Assembly (NCBI GenBank): GCA_947168335.1
Contig: CAMVLM010000017.1
Location: 1 to 39,496, forward strand
Reading direction: 5' to 3'
From: an uncultured Butyrivibrio sp.
GTDB lineage: Bacteria > Bacillota > Clostridia > Lachnospirales > Lachnospiraceae
DNA: 39,496 nucleotides
The notes below the pieces were generated by a model. The model had not been told where the DNA came from and did not search any database. It saw only the letters and a list, made by a program, of their open reading frames with translations. A program made the position numbers and the translations under genes. Shown in pieces: positions 9,282 through 17,977 of the stretch. The stretch's first letter is position 1; each line of letters begins with the position of its first letter.

Positions 9282-10414
9282 ACCGCTTTATAAAACTCTT
9301 TTACGCGAAGAATGACCTCATCCTGATCCTCTTCTGTAAGTTTATAATACATGGGAAGCCTTAAAAGTCTGAGGCTTTCCTTGGTGGTATATCTGTCCTC
9401 ACCGTGGAATCTGCTGTACTTAAGCCCTGCAGTTGAAGTGTGAAGCGGAACATAATGTGATGCGGGAAGAATATCATTCTCCTTCAGATAATTGATAAGT
9501 CCGCTTCTCTCCTCTGTATCCTTACACTTGATATAAAACATATGAGCATTATGAACACATTCATCCGGAACATAAGGAAGCTCGATAATTCCTGACTCCT
9601 TGAGAGGCATAAAGGCATCCATGTATCTGTTATAAGCCTTAAGCCTGTTCTCATTTATCTCATCAGCCATCTGAAGCTGAGCATAAAGATAAGCAGCGTT
9701 CATATCACTGGGAAGATAAGATGATCCGGGCTGAAGCCATGTATACTTATCCACCTTGCCAAGCTGATACAGGGTTCTGTTGGTTCCCTTCTCTCTGATA
9801 ATTATGGCATCATTTACATAATCCTCGTCACGAAGAAGAAGTGCTCCGCCTTCCCCCATGCTGTAGTTCTTGGTTTCATGGAAGCTGTAGTTACCAAAGT
9901 CTCCGATGGCTCCCAGAGCCTTTCCTTTATATGTGGACATCACTCCCTGAGCTGCATCCTCTATGACAAAAAGATTATGTCTCTTTGCAATATCCAGTAT
10001 GGTATCCATTTCGCATCCAACACCTGCGTAGTGTACCGGCACAATGGCTCTTGTCTTATCCGTGATGGCATCTTCGATAAGGTTTTCATCTATATTCATG
10101 GTATCGGGACGGATGTCAACAAATACCACCTTTGCTCCCCTCAAAACAAATGCATTTGCAGTGGAAACAAAAGTATATGAAGGCATGATAACTTCATCGC
10201 CCTCTTTGATACCAGCAAGTATAGCAGCCATTTCTGTAGCATGTGTACATGAGGTTGTAAGCAGACATTTATTTACTCCTGTCTTTTCCTCAATCCACTC
10301 ATTATCTTTTTTCGTATACTCACCGTCTCCACAGATCTTCTGGTTTTCAACGCATTCCTTAATATAGTCCATTTCCTTACCTGTGTAAGGGGGCACATTA
10401 AAATTTATACGCAT
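9278..10414 (-). CDS. wecE: dTDP-4-amino-4,6-dideoxygalactose transaminase (WecE/RffA)
   Basis: A 378-residue fold-type I PLP enzyme of the DegT/DnrJ/EryC1/StrS family. It follows the known E. coli WecE sequence closely along its length: INFNVPPYTGKE at the start, DEVIMPSYTFVSTANAFV, FVDIRPDTMNIDE, VPVHYAGVGCEMDTI, and FHGEDRYTTKESLRLLRLP near the end. Asp153 (IEDAAQG) should hold the PLP nitrogen and Lys182 (FHETKNYSMGEGG) should form the Schiff base. Known reaction: dTDP-4-keto-6-deoxyglucose plus glutamate gives dTDP-Fuc4N. The dTDP-sugar makers RmlA and RmlB are not in this window. A strong GGAGG stands upstream of the ATG. Expected next step is acetylation, and a GNAT gene lies two genes downstream. 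Confidence 0.92.
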   Translation of the reverse strand: MRINFNVPPYTGKEMDYIKECVENQKICGDGEYTKKDNEWIEEKTGVNKCLLTTSCTHATEMAAILAGIKEGDEVIMPSYTFVSTANAFVLRGAKVVFVDIRPDTMNIDENLIEDAITDKTRAIVPVHYAGVGCEMDTILDIAKRHNLFVIEDAAQGVMSTYKGKALGAIGDFGNYSFHETKNYSMGEGGALLLRDEDYVNDAIIIREKGTNRTLYQLGKVDKYTWLQPGSSYLPSDMNAAYLYAQLQMADEINENRLKAYNRYMDAFMPLKESGIIELPYVPDECVHNAHMFYIKCKDTEERSGLINYLKENDILPASHYVPLHTSTAGLKYSRFHGEDRYTTKESLRLLRLPMYYKLTEEDQDEVILRVKEFYKAV

Positions 10415-10447
10415 AACTCAATCCTCCAAGTAAATACCTGTAGCCCT

Positions 10448-10915
10448 TTAGTCTTTCTTTTTGAAAACTATTAGTTTACTTATGATATAGTTGAGCACGA
10501 TGACAACAAAGGTAGCTCCAAGTTTAACCGGCATCTTCGGCAGCCCCATAAGTGTAATAAAAATAAAGATCAAAAGATCCTCAACTACAAGAGTAAAAAG
10601 TCGTCCGGCTGTAAAGGCTCCCGCCTGCTTAAAGAAATCTTTCTTTGTATCTACCTTACCATCAAACACCCAGGTTCTGTTAGTAAAGAACTGAAACGCC
10701 ACACAGATAACCCAGTCGATGGAATTGTTGATTACCTCGTTAATGTGCATCACACTGTCCATAAACCAGAACAGAAAAATGCTCAAAAAGAATGTCAGCC
10801 CTCCAAAAAAGAGATACATAAGACCTTCTTTATACTTTTTATAAAATGGTTCAAATATATTAAAAACAGGCAGTGACATGATCCTGTCAAAAATATCCTT
10901 CTTACTTTCTTCCAT
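10448..10915 (-). CDS. GtrA-like membrane protein
   Basis: 155 residues with four hydrophobic segments (about 33-50, 65-80, 98-118, 124-146). The pattern YLFFGGLTFFLS, then CVAFQFFTNRTWVF and a C-terminal NYIISKLIVFKK, is characteristic of the GtrA/DPMS family. Known members are thought to move polyprenyl-phosphate-linked sugars across the membrane, between a GtrB-type synthase and a GT-C transferase. Two GtrB/DPM-like GT2 proteins (6043 and 36105) and several GT-C-like proteins are present, so a full three-part decoration system can be assembled. It lies 28 bases after one GT-C-like gene and 33 before wecE. Confidence 0.87.
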   Translation of the reverse strand: MEESKKDIFDRIMSLPVFNIFEPFYKKYKEGLMYLFFGGLTFFLSIFLFWFMDSVMHINEVINNSIDWVICVAFQFFTNRTWVFDGKVDTKKDFFKQAGAFTAGRLFTLVVEDLLIFIFITLMGLPKMPVKLGATFVVIVLNYIISKLIVFKKKD

Positions 10916-10943
10916 AAATGCTAATACTAATCCTCACTTTCTA

Positions 10944-12695
10944 TTAACGGCAATAAACTTCGAAACGTCCATTCTCGAAGACTTTATTATACTTCTGTGT
11001 GCTGATAAAGTCCAATAAATGATCATATTTTACTTCTGCATTCATTTCTCCCTCAAAATCGGGATTAACTATGATAACAGGAAGTTCACCTTCATTTTCA
11101 AGATCTGCCAGAGCTTCATCAAACTTCTCAACCGTGTTTGAATCAAGATCAGGCCATGTACTGAAAATAGCAGGCTCCATGTCAAACAGATATGAAAGTC
11201 CAGGTGCTTTTCCGAACTGAAGCAGTTTTCTGTCTGTTATATCCGCAGAATCCAGATAAGCGTAAAGCTCGGTGAGAGTTGTCGCATTATAGGTTGTGGT
11301 ATGCATACCCTCAGCTCTGGGAACATCTCTTGAACCTATCAGCACTTCCCTCTTCTCACCGTCAGTTCCATCCACAAAGCTGTAGAACATATGGAAAAAG
11401 AAGCCCTGTACACACAGAAGGACAAGAAGTGTCATATACATTGCCTTCCAGGTAAAATGCAGCTCCGCATTGCCTGCTGCCTGACGGACTCTTCTGAACA
11501 TCCACAAAATCACCGGTGCAACAATAAAGAGATTATTAATAACCGGATATGTATAGTTATTGCTGCCAAGAGGTGTGATCAGAATTATCAGTATTGCTGC
11601 AAGACAGAAGGATCTCTCAGACCCCTGACCATTTATATAAGGTGTAACTCCCACCGCAAGGATACACAATCCCGCAATAAGAAACATCATTGCCGCCTCA
11701 AATATACTATCGTAATAATGATAACTTCTTGTTACTATTTCGCTCATAAAGAAATATCTCACAAGAAGCAGAAGTCCTGCCACATAAAGCAGTCTCTTTA
11801 TCCAGTAATACTGTCCCGGCTTAAGAAGCAATAATATTGCAGCTGCCATCATAAATGGAATTATTATCAGCATATGCCTGAGGCTTGTAAACCATGCAAG
11901 CAATATAGCGCTGATCATTCCACCAGCCGTATAGTCCGATGCTCCTTTGGACATTGAGAATAACGAAGAAATCATTCCGGGAAAAGCATCGAAACCATAA
12001 AGCAAACTGATAAAGATAAGCGGTACAATAAAGCCTATGAAAAATCCAAGAATACAAAGGCCGGTATGCTTAAGGATTACCGCTCTGTCATGCTTGTGAA
12101 TACCCTCGTAATACCACAGAACAACAATAATAAGCACCTCAACTATATTGGGAAATCTCACCATAACATTGAGACCGAAAAACAAGCCTGCCAGTATGAA
12201 TTTGTAATCCTTCTTCTCATAATCGGTCATGGCATGAAGAAGAAAAAGGACTCCCAGCGTAAAGAACAGATAAGTAAGATAGTTATAAAGAATAACCCTC
12301 GGACACCAGCACAGGCTCTCAGCTATAATATCTCCCAGAAAGACCATCCATCCGGGAATCCATCTCTGAAGCATGTAATAGGATACAAGAGCAGTGATTG
12401 AAATAATAACAGTACAGTAGATGCTCATTCCCAGCATACTGTCACCCATCGGAAGCATCGTAAAAAGTCTTCCAAGGACATTGGGAATAAAGGTGGCAAT
12501 TATCCACATGGGATCAAGGGTACCCATAAACTCATAATTGCCAAGACTGTAGGTGGTATCAGTTACGTCAACCCCCTGTGTTACCCCAATAAAGGGATAC
12601 AAAAACAGAATCACCGGAAAAACCCACTTTTCAATGGGCACCTGAAACTTTTTTAATCTGAATAAATAACCCCTTAATGTTTTAAGTGTAAGCAT
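10944..12695 (-). CDS. Multi-pass membrane protein, probable GT-C glycosyltransferase
   Basis: 583 residues. There are about eleven or twelve hydrophobic segments, then a soluble C-terminal domain of about 150 residues (from about 435). The first outer loop has GVDVTDTTYSLGNYEF with closely spaced Asp residues after helix 1, as expected for a GT-C active site, and ends with a conserved-looking NVLGRLF. No named family was recognised. The start is supported by GAGGACGAGG just before the ATG. It is the first gene after the ABC flippase and is separated from it by a 54-base gap holding a hairpin. Role inferred: transfer of a polyprenyl-phosphate sugar outside the membrane. Confidence 0.6.
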   Translation of the reverse strand: MLTLKTLRGYLFRLKKFQVPIEKWVFPVILFLYPFIGVTQGVDVTDTTYSLGNYEFMGTLDPMWIIATFIPNVLGRLFTMLPMGDSMLGMSIYCTVIISITALVSYYMLQRWIPGWMVFLGDIIAESLCWCPRVILYNYLTYLFFTLGVLFLLHAMTDYEKKDYKFILAGLFFGLNVMVRFPNIVEVLIIVVLWYYEGIHKHDRAVILKHTGLCILGFFIGFIVPLIFISLLYGFDAFPGMISSLFSMSKGASDYTAGGMISAILLAWFTSLRHMLIIIPFMMAAAILLLLKPGQYYWIKRLLYVAGLLLLVRYFFMSEIVTRSYHYYDSIFEAAMMFLIAGLCILAVGVTPYINGQGSERSFCLAAILIILITPLGSNNYTYPVINNLFIVAPVILWMFRRVRQAAGNAELHFTWKAMYMTLLVLLCVQGFFFHMFYSFVDGTDGEKREVLIGSRDVPRAEGMHTTTYNATTLTELYAYLDSADITDRKLLQFGKAPGLSYLFDMEPAIFSTWPDLDSNTVEKFDEALADLENEGELPVIIVNPDFEGEMNAEVKYDHLLDFISTQKYNKVFENGRFEVYCR

Positions 12696-12717
12696 CTCCT
12701 CGTCCTCATAACCTGTT

Positions 12718-12744
12718 ATTTTACAGGCTCCCCCCTGTTAAAAT
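12718..12744 (-). other. Intergenic hairpin between ABC flippase and GT-C-like gene
   Basis: On the minus strand the left arm ATTTTAACAGG and the right arm CCTGTAAAAT pair over ten positions with one bulged A, around a six-base loop GGGGAG. There is no T-run after it, so it does not look like a standard terminator. It could mark an mRNA processing or stability site between regions B and C, or be chance. Confidence 0.4.
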
Positions 12745-12749
12745 TCCTG

Positions 12750-14501
12750 TTATCTCTGAAGTGTTGCCTTCTGTCCGTTCACACGGTAAACCATATCGCA
12801 CTTCTCTATTGTCTGAAGTCTGTGCGCAATGATTATCAGAGTCTTTCTGCCATGAAGTCTGTTTATTGAATCCATTATGGCTGCCTCTGTCTCATTATCA
12901 AGAGCACTTGTAGCCTCATCAAGAACCAGCACCTCCGGATCCTCAAAAAGAGCTCTGGCAATACCAATTCTCTGTCTCTGTCCTCCGGAAAGTCTGATAC
13001 CTCTCTCGCCGATTGCAGTATCCAGTCCATCGGGAAGTGATCGTACAAAATCATCAAGCTGAGCCTCTTTCAAAGCTGCCCATACCTTATTTTCATCTAT
13101 CTCATCATCAGGAATACCAAAGGCTACATTCTTCCTGATCGTTGAATCCAGCATAAAAATCGTCTGCGGAATATATCCGATATTCTTAAGCCACTGAGGA
13201 TAATGATCTCTTACCTCAACTCCGTCTGCAAGAATCTCACCGGTCTCAGTTCTCAAAAGGCCAAGCATAATATCAACAATGGTAGTTTTTCCTGCTCCGG
13301 ATGTTCCTACAATTCCGATGGACTTTCCAACGGGTATGCTCATATCCGCATTTTTAAGAACATAACTTTCAGAATTAGGATATTTATATGTGATGTTCTT
13401 AAGTTCAATGGTCTTATGAACAGGAAGCTTTTCAACCTCACCCACGTGCCTGTAATCTTCAGCTTTATAGGAAATAGAGCCATCATTGATCTCCTGCTGA
13501 AGGTTATCACTTACATTCATGAAAAACGGCTCAAAATACGCTATGGAAGTAAGGTAATTGTTTATTCTGTTGGCACTTGGTATAAGTCTTGTGGCAGCTG
13601 CTCCCATAACCATCACAAGTGTAATCATTTCACTAAGATTTTCACCACTTAGAATCACAAGCAGCATATATCCAACCATTCCGGCAACACTTATTGTTTC
13701 AATAAGAAGTCTTGGAGTTGAATTATATAGATTATACTTCTGAACTGCGTGAACATAACCTGCGCCGCAATCTGCATATCCGTTTATAAAATAATTTTCT
13801 TTATTGGCAATCTTGATTTCCTTGATTCCCATTACAGACTCCTCAATCCACTTGAAAAGTCCGCTGTAATAATCCTGATTATCCTGACCGGCCTTAACCA
13901 TAATAGGCTTTATTATGAACTTTATTATAAGAAGTACAACCACCAGCAATGATGCTATAGACAAAGTCATTTTGGCATCCAAAAACAAAAGCATAACCAC
14001 AAGACATGCAAAAACAATCATCTCTGAAATCAGCTGAAGGCAGCTCAAAATAAGGCCATACATATTATTAACATCAGAGGTAATATTTCTCTGAATAACA
14101 GAAGTGTCGGCATTAAGATAATACTCATAGGGTCTTTGCATAAAGTTGATCATCATGCGCCTTGAAGTAGCAAACTGATTTGTATAAACAAACCTAAGCT
14201 GAATAACATTTATCAAAAACAGAACAATGTTTTTTACTACAAAAATAACTATTATTGATAGCAGCATAATTATGGCAAATTGAGTAATATTCTGGCATCC
14301 AAGTATGTTATACACCATAGAAAGCTTGGAACTGTTCGATACCGCATCAGGATCAATAACCGTCTGCATTGCTGGAACAAGCATGGCTATTCCCATTGTC
14401 TCAAGAATACCTCCAAGGAGCATCATAAACACTATGAGCACCATCTGCTTTTTCTGCCTCTTATCCAAGAGGACCATCATTTTCTGATAAATCTTTTTCA
14501 T
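12750..14501 (-). CDS. ABC transporter, PglK-like lipid-linked oligosaccharide flippase
   Basis: 583 residues: an exporter-type six-helix membrane domain (about 1-330) fused to one ATPase domain. Walker A is GTSGAGKTT (399 onward), the signature LSGGQRQR (504 onward) and Walker B VLVLDEATSALD (about 524 onward). Several features match C. jejuni PglK rather than drug or lipid-A exporters: the ETMGIAMLVPAM opening, ATRLIPSANRI before the linker, and AHRLQTIEKCDMVYR near the end. PglK flips undecaprenyl-diphosphate-linked heptasaccharide. No Wzx-type flippase is visible anywhere in the window, so this is the best candidate for moving the lipid-linked glycan out. It directly follows the putative pseudaminyltransferase (58-base gap with a GGAGAA site before the ATG), ending the nonulosonate module. 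Confidence 0.88.
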   Translation of the reverse strand: MKKIYQKMMVLLDKRQKKQMVLIVFMMLLGGILETMGIAMLVPAMQTVIDPDAVSNSSKLSMVYNILGCQNITQFAIIMLLSIIVIFVVKNIVLFLINVIQLRFVYTNQFATSRRMMINFMQRPYEYYLNADTSVIQRNITSDVNNMYGLILSCLQLISEMIVFACLVVMLLFLDAKMTLSIASLLVVVLLIIKFIIKPIMVKAGQDNQDYYSGLFKWIEESVMGIKEIKIANKENYFINGYADCGAGYVHAVQKYNLYNSTPRLLIETISVAGMVGYMLLVILSGENLSEMITLVMVMGAAATRLIPSANRINNYLTSIAYFEPFFMNVSDNLQQEINDGSISYKAEDYRHVGEVEKLPVHKTIELKNITYKYPNSESYVLKNADMSIPVGKSIGIVGTSGAGKTTIVDIMLGLLRTETGEILADGVEVRDHYPQWLKNIGYIPQTIFMLDSTIRKNVAFGIPDDEIDENKVWAALKEAQLDDFVRSLPDGLDTAIGERGIRLSGGQRQRIGIARALFEDPEVLVLDEATSALDNETEAAIMDSINRLHGRKTLIIIAHRLQTIEKCDMVYRVNGQKATLQR

Positions 14502-14559
14502 TATTCTCCGAAAGCCGCCATACTATGTTCTTCACAAGCGGCATAAAAAATTATTTACA

Positions 14560-15699
14560 TTAGTTATCAATTATCTGTTCATTCAGGCGGTGAATTTCAG
14601 GAGCTTCATATTTATCCATGAAATCGTCGCCAAGGAAGAGTTTCTCATCCACAAATTTGATAGAATCCACTACCGTATATACCGATACTAGTCTATCAAA
14701 TTTTAGTCCATCGATAAAGTTGAGCATCTCCATGGGAAATGTGCCCGCAAGCAGAATGACATCCGGGAACAGCTTCTCATAATCAAGATAATCCCTTGGG
14801 TGCTGTTTTATCATTACAATGGCTTCTTTACCATTAAGTGTTCCGTACTCTGTAACCAGATCCCTGAACAGGCGCTCTCTTGTCTCAAGATCACACAAAG
14901 GTTCAGACAGAATAAGAACTCTCGGCTTATCCTTACCCTTATCAAGCTGGTCCCTTAGCTCATCCATATTCTCCACAAAAAGCTCCAGCATAAGATCCTT
15001 GTCAGCCTGTGTAAGCTCATCCACAAGGGGCTGCCTTGGAACCTCAATGTATTTGGGGCACGGATAATCCAGTATGGAAATATCATTTACTTCCATATCG
15101 ATGCAGTATCTTCCCCATCCGTTCTGAATGAATATCAGTCCGGTTGAAGCAAGCCATGCCTTGAATCTGAAATGTCCGTTATTGTCATACCTTGCCTGAT
15201 CACCGTATTTAATACAGTTAAGACCATCCTCAAGGGCGTGGTATCTGATCTTTTTATAGTTTAAATAGTATCCGACAGGATCCGAATCACAGAAAACATA
15301 TATATCCTTGTACTTTGTAAAATCAACGGGAATATATTTTTCCTGAAGAATGGCAAACCGTCTGCAGAATTTTATCCTGTTGAACATATTCTTAACAAGG
15401 CTTCCGGTATTTGTTCTCAGAGGCGCAAGCTCAGGGAAAAATGTATCAACCTTCTCGTCATACTCGATCACTTCCTCAAAAAGGCCGCACTGTCTTGCTC
15501 TCTCAACCATGGAGCCGAACTTATTACTCATTTTTGACAAAACAAGGGTCGCACGTCCAGCCATATCGCTTCCGTTCCCTGCAGAATGCCCCTTCAGATT
15601 ATCTGCATCCCCGGAAAACTTATGTAAAATATGAAATTCCTTAAGACAAGCCACATAAACATGATAAAAAGTGTGGCAGACATATATTCTTTCCTTCAA
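14560..15699 (-). CDS. Putative CMP-nonulosonate transferase (GT52/bacterial sialyltransferase-like)
   Basis: A 379-residue soluble protein. It opens with IYVCHTFYHVYVACLK, an N-terminal strand-helix typical of bacterial sialyl/polysialyltransferases. It carries their two hallmark motifs: an acidic-acidic-Gly site (ALEDG, 157-159) and a His-Pro site (KQHPRD, 300-301). A Ser/Thr-rich segment follows near 339-346 (SVYTVVDS). In known enzymes EDG and HP provide the catalytic acid/base and bind the CMP. With pseF upstream making CMP-pseudaminic acid, this is the obvious candidate to transfer it. The start is a TTG with AGGA seven bases upstream, overlapping the GT2 stop (TTGA); no ATG would keep the conserved N-terminus. 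Family placement comes from motifs, so the donor and linkage are inferred. Confidence 0.72.
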   Translation of the reverse strand: MKERIYVCHTFYHVYVACLKEFHILHKFSGDADNLKGHSAGNGSDMAGRATLVLSKMSNKFGSMVERARQCGLFEEVIEYDEKVDTFFPELAPLRTNTGSLVKNMFNRIKFCRRFAILQEKYIPVDFTKYKDIYVFCDSDPVGYYLNYKKIRYHALEDGLNCIKYGDQARYDNNGHFRFKAWLASTGLIFIQNGWGRYCIDMEVNDISILDYPCPKYIEVPRQPLVDELTQADKDLMLELFVENMDELRDQLDKGKDKPRVLILSEPLCDLETRERLFRDLVTEYGTLNGKEAIVMIKQHPRDYLDYEKLFPDVILLAGTFPMEMLNFIDGLKFDRLVSVYTVVDSIKFVDEKLFLGDDFMDKYEAPEIHRLNEQIIDN

Positions 15700-16796
15700 A
15701 ACTTTTTCCTAAGCCCCCTGTAAAACCACAATAACCTGTAATATAAATAGAACTTCAGGTGGGATTTCATCTGCATACCGATAAGCTTCTTCTCCTCGGC
15801 ATGAATCCTGTCCTGATAATAAGGATTACTCTGAAAATCCGGGAATGCTTCCTTCATCTCAATTCCCATTTTCTTTGTGAATTCATAGCACCCGTCAATG
15901 TGCTGCTCGCTGGGCATTGCGGAAAACAGTGTATTCACATAGAAAAGAACCGTGTACATAAACTCTATCTCTTTATAGTACTTCTCGAGATAGCCGTTCT
16001 CCTTTGCCTCATTAAGAATCTGCCTTCCTGCAACCATCCTGTCTTCCAGGTTCTTCTTTGAAATGGTATGCACTGTGGAAGCGTTATGCTGAAAATAAAA
16101 ATATAACGGTTCTTCAATGTACTCAAAGTGTTTTACCCTGAGCATCCAGGTATTGCTGACAGCATTATCCTCATAGAAAATATCCTCCGGAAAAATATCC
16201 AGCTTGCTGTCAAGAACAGCCTCCGGAGAAAGCTTGTGAGGGTCACCGCTGAAGGGCTTTATCCTGCCTCTTCCAAGAACAATCTCCCTCTTATATATTT
16301 TAACCACCAGGCTTCCTGTATCCAGAAGGAGCTTCTTGTATTTCTCCTCATTCATTATGCCGGTCTGCTCATGATTATTATTATGTACTATCTGCCCGGG
16401 TTCAAAGGTATAGCTGTCCACGAGGCTGTAATCACAGCCCACCATATCAGCTCCGGTTTCTTCCGCCCTTTTAAGCAGGCGCTCATAATAGTCCGGGACA
16501 ACCCAGTCATCCGCATCAATAAAACCGATCCATTCACCTCTTGCAATGCCCAGTCCTATATTCTTGGCACCGCCCTGATGATGATTTACCGGACTGTGAA
16601 TTGCAATGAACCTCTCAGGATACTGCTCTTCATATCCCTTCATAATTTCAAAGGAGTTATCGGTTGAGCAGTCATCCACCGCTATGATCTCAATTTCACC
16701 GTCAGGGAGAGTCTGTGAAACCAGGCTGTCCAGACAATGCTTTAGTTTATCTTCACCTGCCATATTATAGACAGGAACAACAACGCTAATCTTCAT
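15696..16796 (-). CDS. GT2 family glycosyltransferase
   Basis: 366 residues with an N-terminal GT-A domain: VVVPVYNMAGE, VDDCSTDNS, GGAKNIGLGIARGEW and the metal site IDADDW (DADD 94-97). An acidic segment, FPEDIFYEDNAVSN, probably contributes the catalytic base. The basic C-terminal tail (LRKKF) may sit against the membrane. Such enzymes add single sugars to lipid-linked intermediates in the cytoplasm. It overlaps the PLP protein's stop by one base (TAATG) and the next gene by four, so it is co-translated with the nonulosonate module. It may add the sugar that accepts or follows the nonulosonic acid. Substrates unknown. Confidence 0.85.
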   Translation of the reverse strand: MKISVVVPVYNMAGEDKLKHCLDSLVSQTLPDGEIEIIAVDDCSTDNSFEIMKGYEEQYPERFIAIHSPVNHHQGGAKNIGLGIARGEWIGFIDADDWVVPDYYERLLKRAEETGADMVGCDYSLVDSYTFEPGQIVHNNNHEQTGIMNEEKYKKLLLDTGSLVVKIYKREIVLGRGRIKPFSGDPHKLSPEAVLDSKLDIFPEDIFYEDNAVSNTWMLRVKHFEYIEEPLYFYFQHNASTVHTISKKNLEDRMVAGRQILNEAKENGYLEKYYKEIEFMYTVLFYVNTLFSAMPSEQHIDGCYEFTKKMGIEMKEAFPDFQSNPYYQDRIHAEEKKLIGMQMKSHLKFYLYYRLLWFYRGLRKKF

Positions 16797-17971
16797 TACA
16801 GTCTGCTGAGCTCCTCATTAAGAACTTCACATATTCTCTCCATGTCGAATCTGTTGTAACGCTGGTCGATCCAGAAAGCCAGCATGTTTTCAGAAAAGTG
16901 TCCCGAAACAGAGCACGCAGCTGCCGCCTCTTTGGAAACAGGCCAGAGAACAGGCGCATAAACGCCCTTAGCAGCCAGCCTTGTCTCAAAGGCATCTCTC
17001 GTTATCTTCTTTCCTTCGTCAGTAATTGCACTTCTCTGCATAAAATCAGTATCCAGCACTATAGGAAGCATGAAAGGAGTAAATTCCTCAATATCTTCCT
17101 CCTTAAGCAGGTTAAATGCCTTGCCGCACAGAGGAAGCGATTTGAGCATATTGTAAAGATTCTTATAGTTGGAAGCACGTCTCTCGCTTAATCCAAGTGC
17201 ATCAACTCTCTTTAAATACTCTGCACTCTCATCCGTCATGTGATAGGGATCCAGTCCGTCGCTGAGTGCATCCTCGGCATCGGATAAAAGTTTTCTGAAA
17301 TGAGCTTTAAGCTCCTGATCTCCATTATCAAGATATTCTGCTTTCTCTCTGAGTGCCTCCATTCTGAGCAGTGAAAAATCCGTATCTCCGGTGAGTGCAC
17401 CCATTACAAATTCATCCTTGCTTATGGCAATAGCCCCATCCGGAACTCCCAGCCATTTTCTGATACTTCCCACATGGTAATTGATCCGGGAAGCACCTTT
17501 TCCTTCAAGATACTTCTCAGGTTCCATTATTATATGAGTGACATCTTCAATAATGACTGCATCATTGAAGTTGTCTCTTATTGTCTGTGCTGCAGAAACG
17601 GTTCCTGCAATGCCAAAGAAGTTCATTATAAGAACAATAGGTCTTGCTCCCCCTTCTGAACTCTCATTTATTTTTGCTATCAGGCTATCAGTATCAACTG
17701 TAAGGTCCTCATTAAGAGAATAAAAATGCACTTCGAATCCCCTTACTTCAAAGGGTCTTACCATTGAATCACAGGAAAGTGCCGGTAAAAATACCTTCCT
17801 GTCATCCATCTTGGCAATTATGTCATCTGCCACAAAACCTATGGCGTCTCTGCCGCATCTGAGGAATGCCACATATCTTCCGTTCTTCTCGGCAGCATGC
17901 TCAAACACCTCAATCAGGTTTTCTCTCTCATTTATTTTCTCAAAATGAAATTCACTTCCGATTTCGTACAT
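16796..17971 (-). CDS. Divergent DegT-fold PLP-dependent protein, possible sugar aminotransferase
   Basis: 391 residues from the ATG at 17971, which has AGAGG six bases upstream. The frame extends back to a TTG at 17989 with no good site. The fold-type I layout is visible: a strand around FLPALSCDSM, VLIMNFFGIAGT, then IIEDVTH (Asp143, PLP nitrogen) and HVGSIRKWLGVPDGAIA, where Lys172 is the likely Schiff-base lysine. It is much less conserved than PseC or WecE in the same locus and lacks the usual FH-x-K-GEGG signature. It lies between an ATP-grasp ligase and a GT2. Possible role: amination of a late sugar intermediate or of a side group added by the ATP-grasp enzyme. Function beyond PLP binding is not established. 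Confidence 0.78.
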   Translation of the reverse strand: MYEIGSEFHFEKINERENLIEVFEHAAEKNGRYVAFLRCGRDAIGFVADDIIAKMDDRKVFLPALSCDSMVRPFEVRGFEVHFYSLNEDLTVDTDSLIAKINESSEGGARPIVLIMNFFGIAGTVSAAQTIRDNFNDAVIIEDVTHIIMEPEKYLEGKGASRINYHVGSIRKWLGVPDGAIAISKDEFVMGALTGDTDFSLLRMEALREKAEYLDNGDQELKAHFRKLLSDAEDALSDGLDPYHMTDESAEYLKRVDALGLSERRASNYKNLYNMLKSLPLCGKAFNLLKEEDIEEFTPFMLPIVLDTDFMQRSAITDEGKKITRDAFETRLAAKGVYAPVLWPVSKEAAAACSVSGHFSENMLAFWIDQRYNRFDMERICEVLNEELSRL

Positions 17972-17977
17972 ATCCGT

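Noticed and set aside
12750..14501. Drug or lipid A exporter (MsbA)
   Set aside because: The linker and C-terminal motifs agree with PglK, and all neighbours act on lipid-linked sugars.
14502..14559. GCCGC/GCGGC inverted repeat before the ABC gene
   Set aside because: Only five pairs around a loop of about 17 bases, so too weak to call.
16128..16667. Plus-strand reading frame of 179 codons
   Set aside because: It is antisense to a well-supported GT2 gene and its composition is that of a mirrored coding strand.
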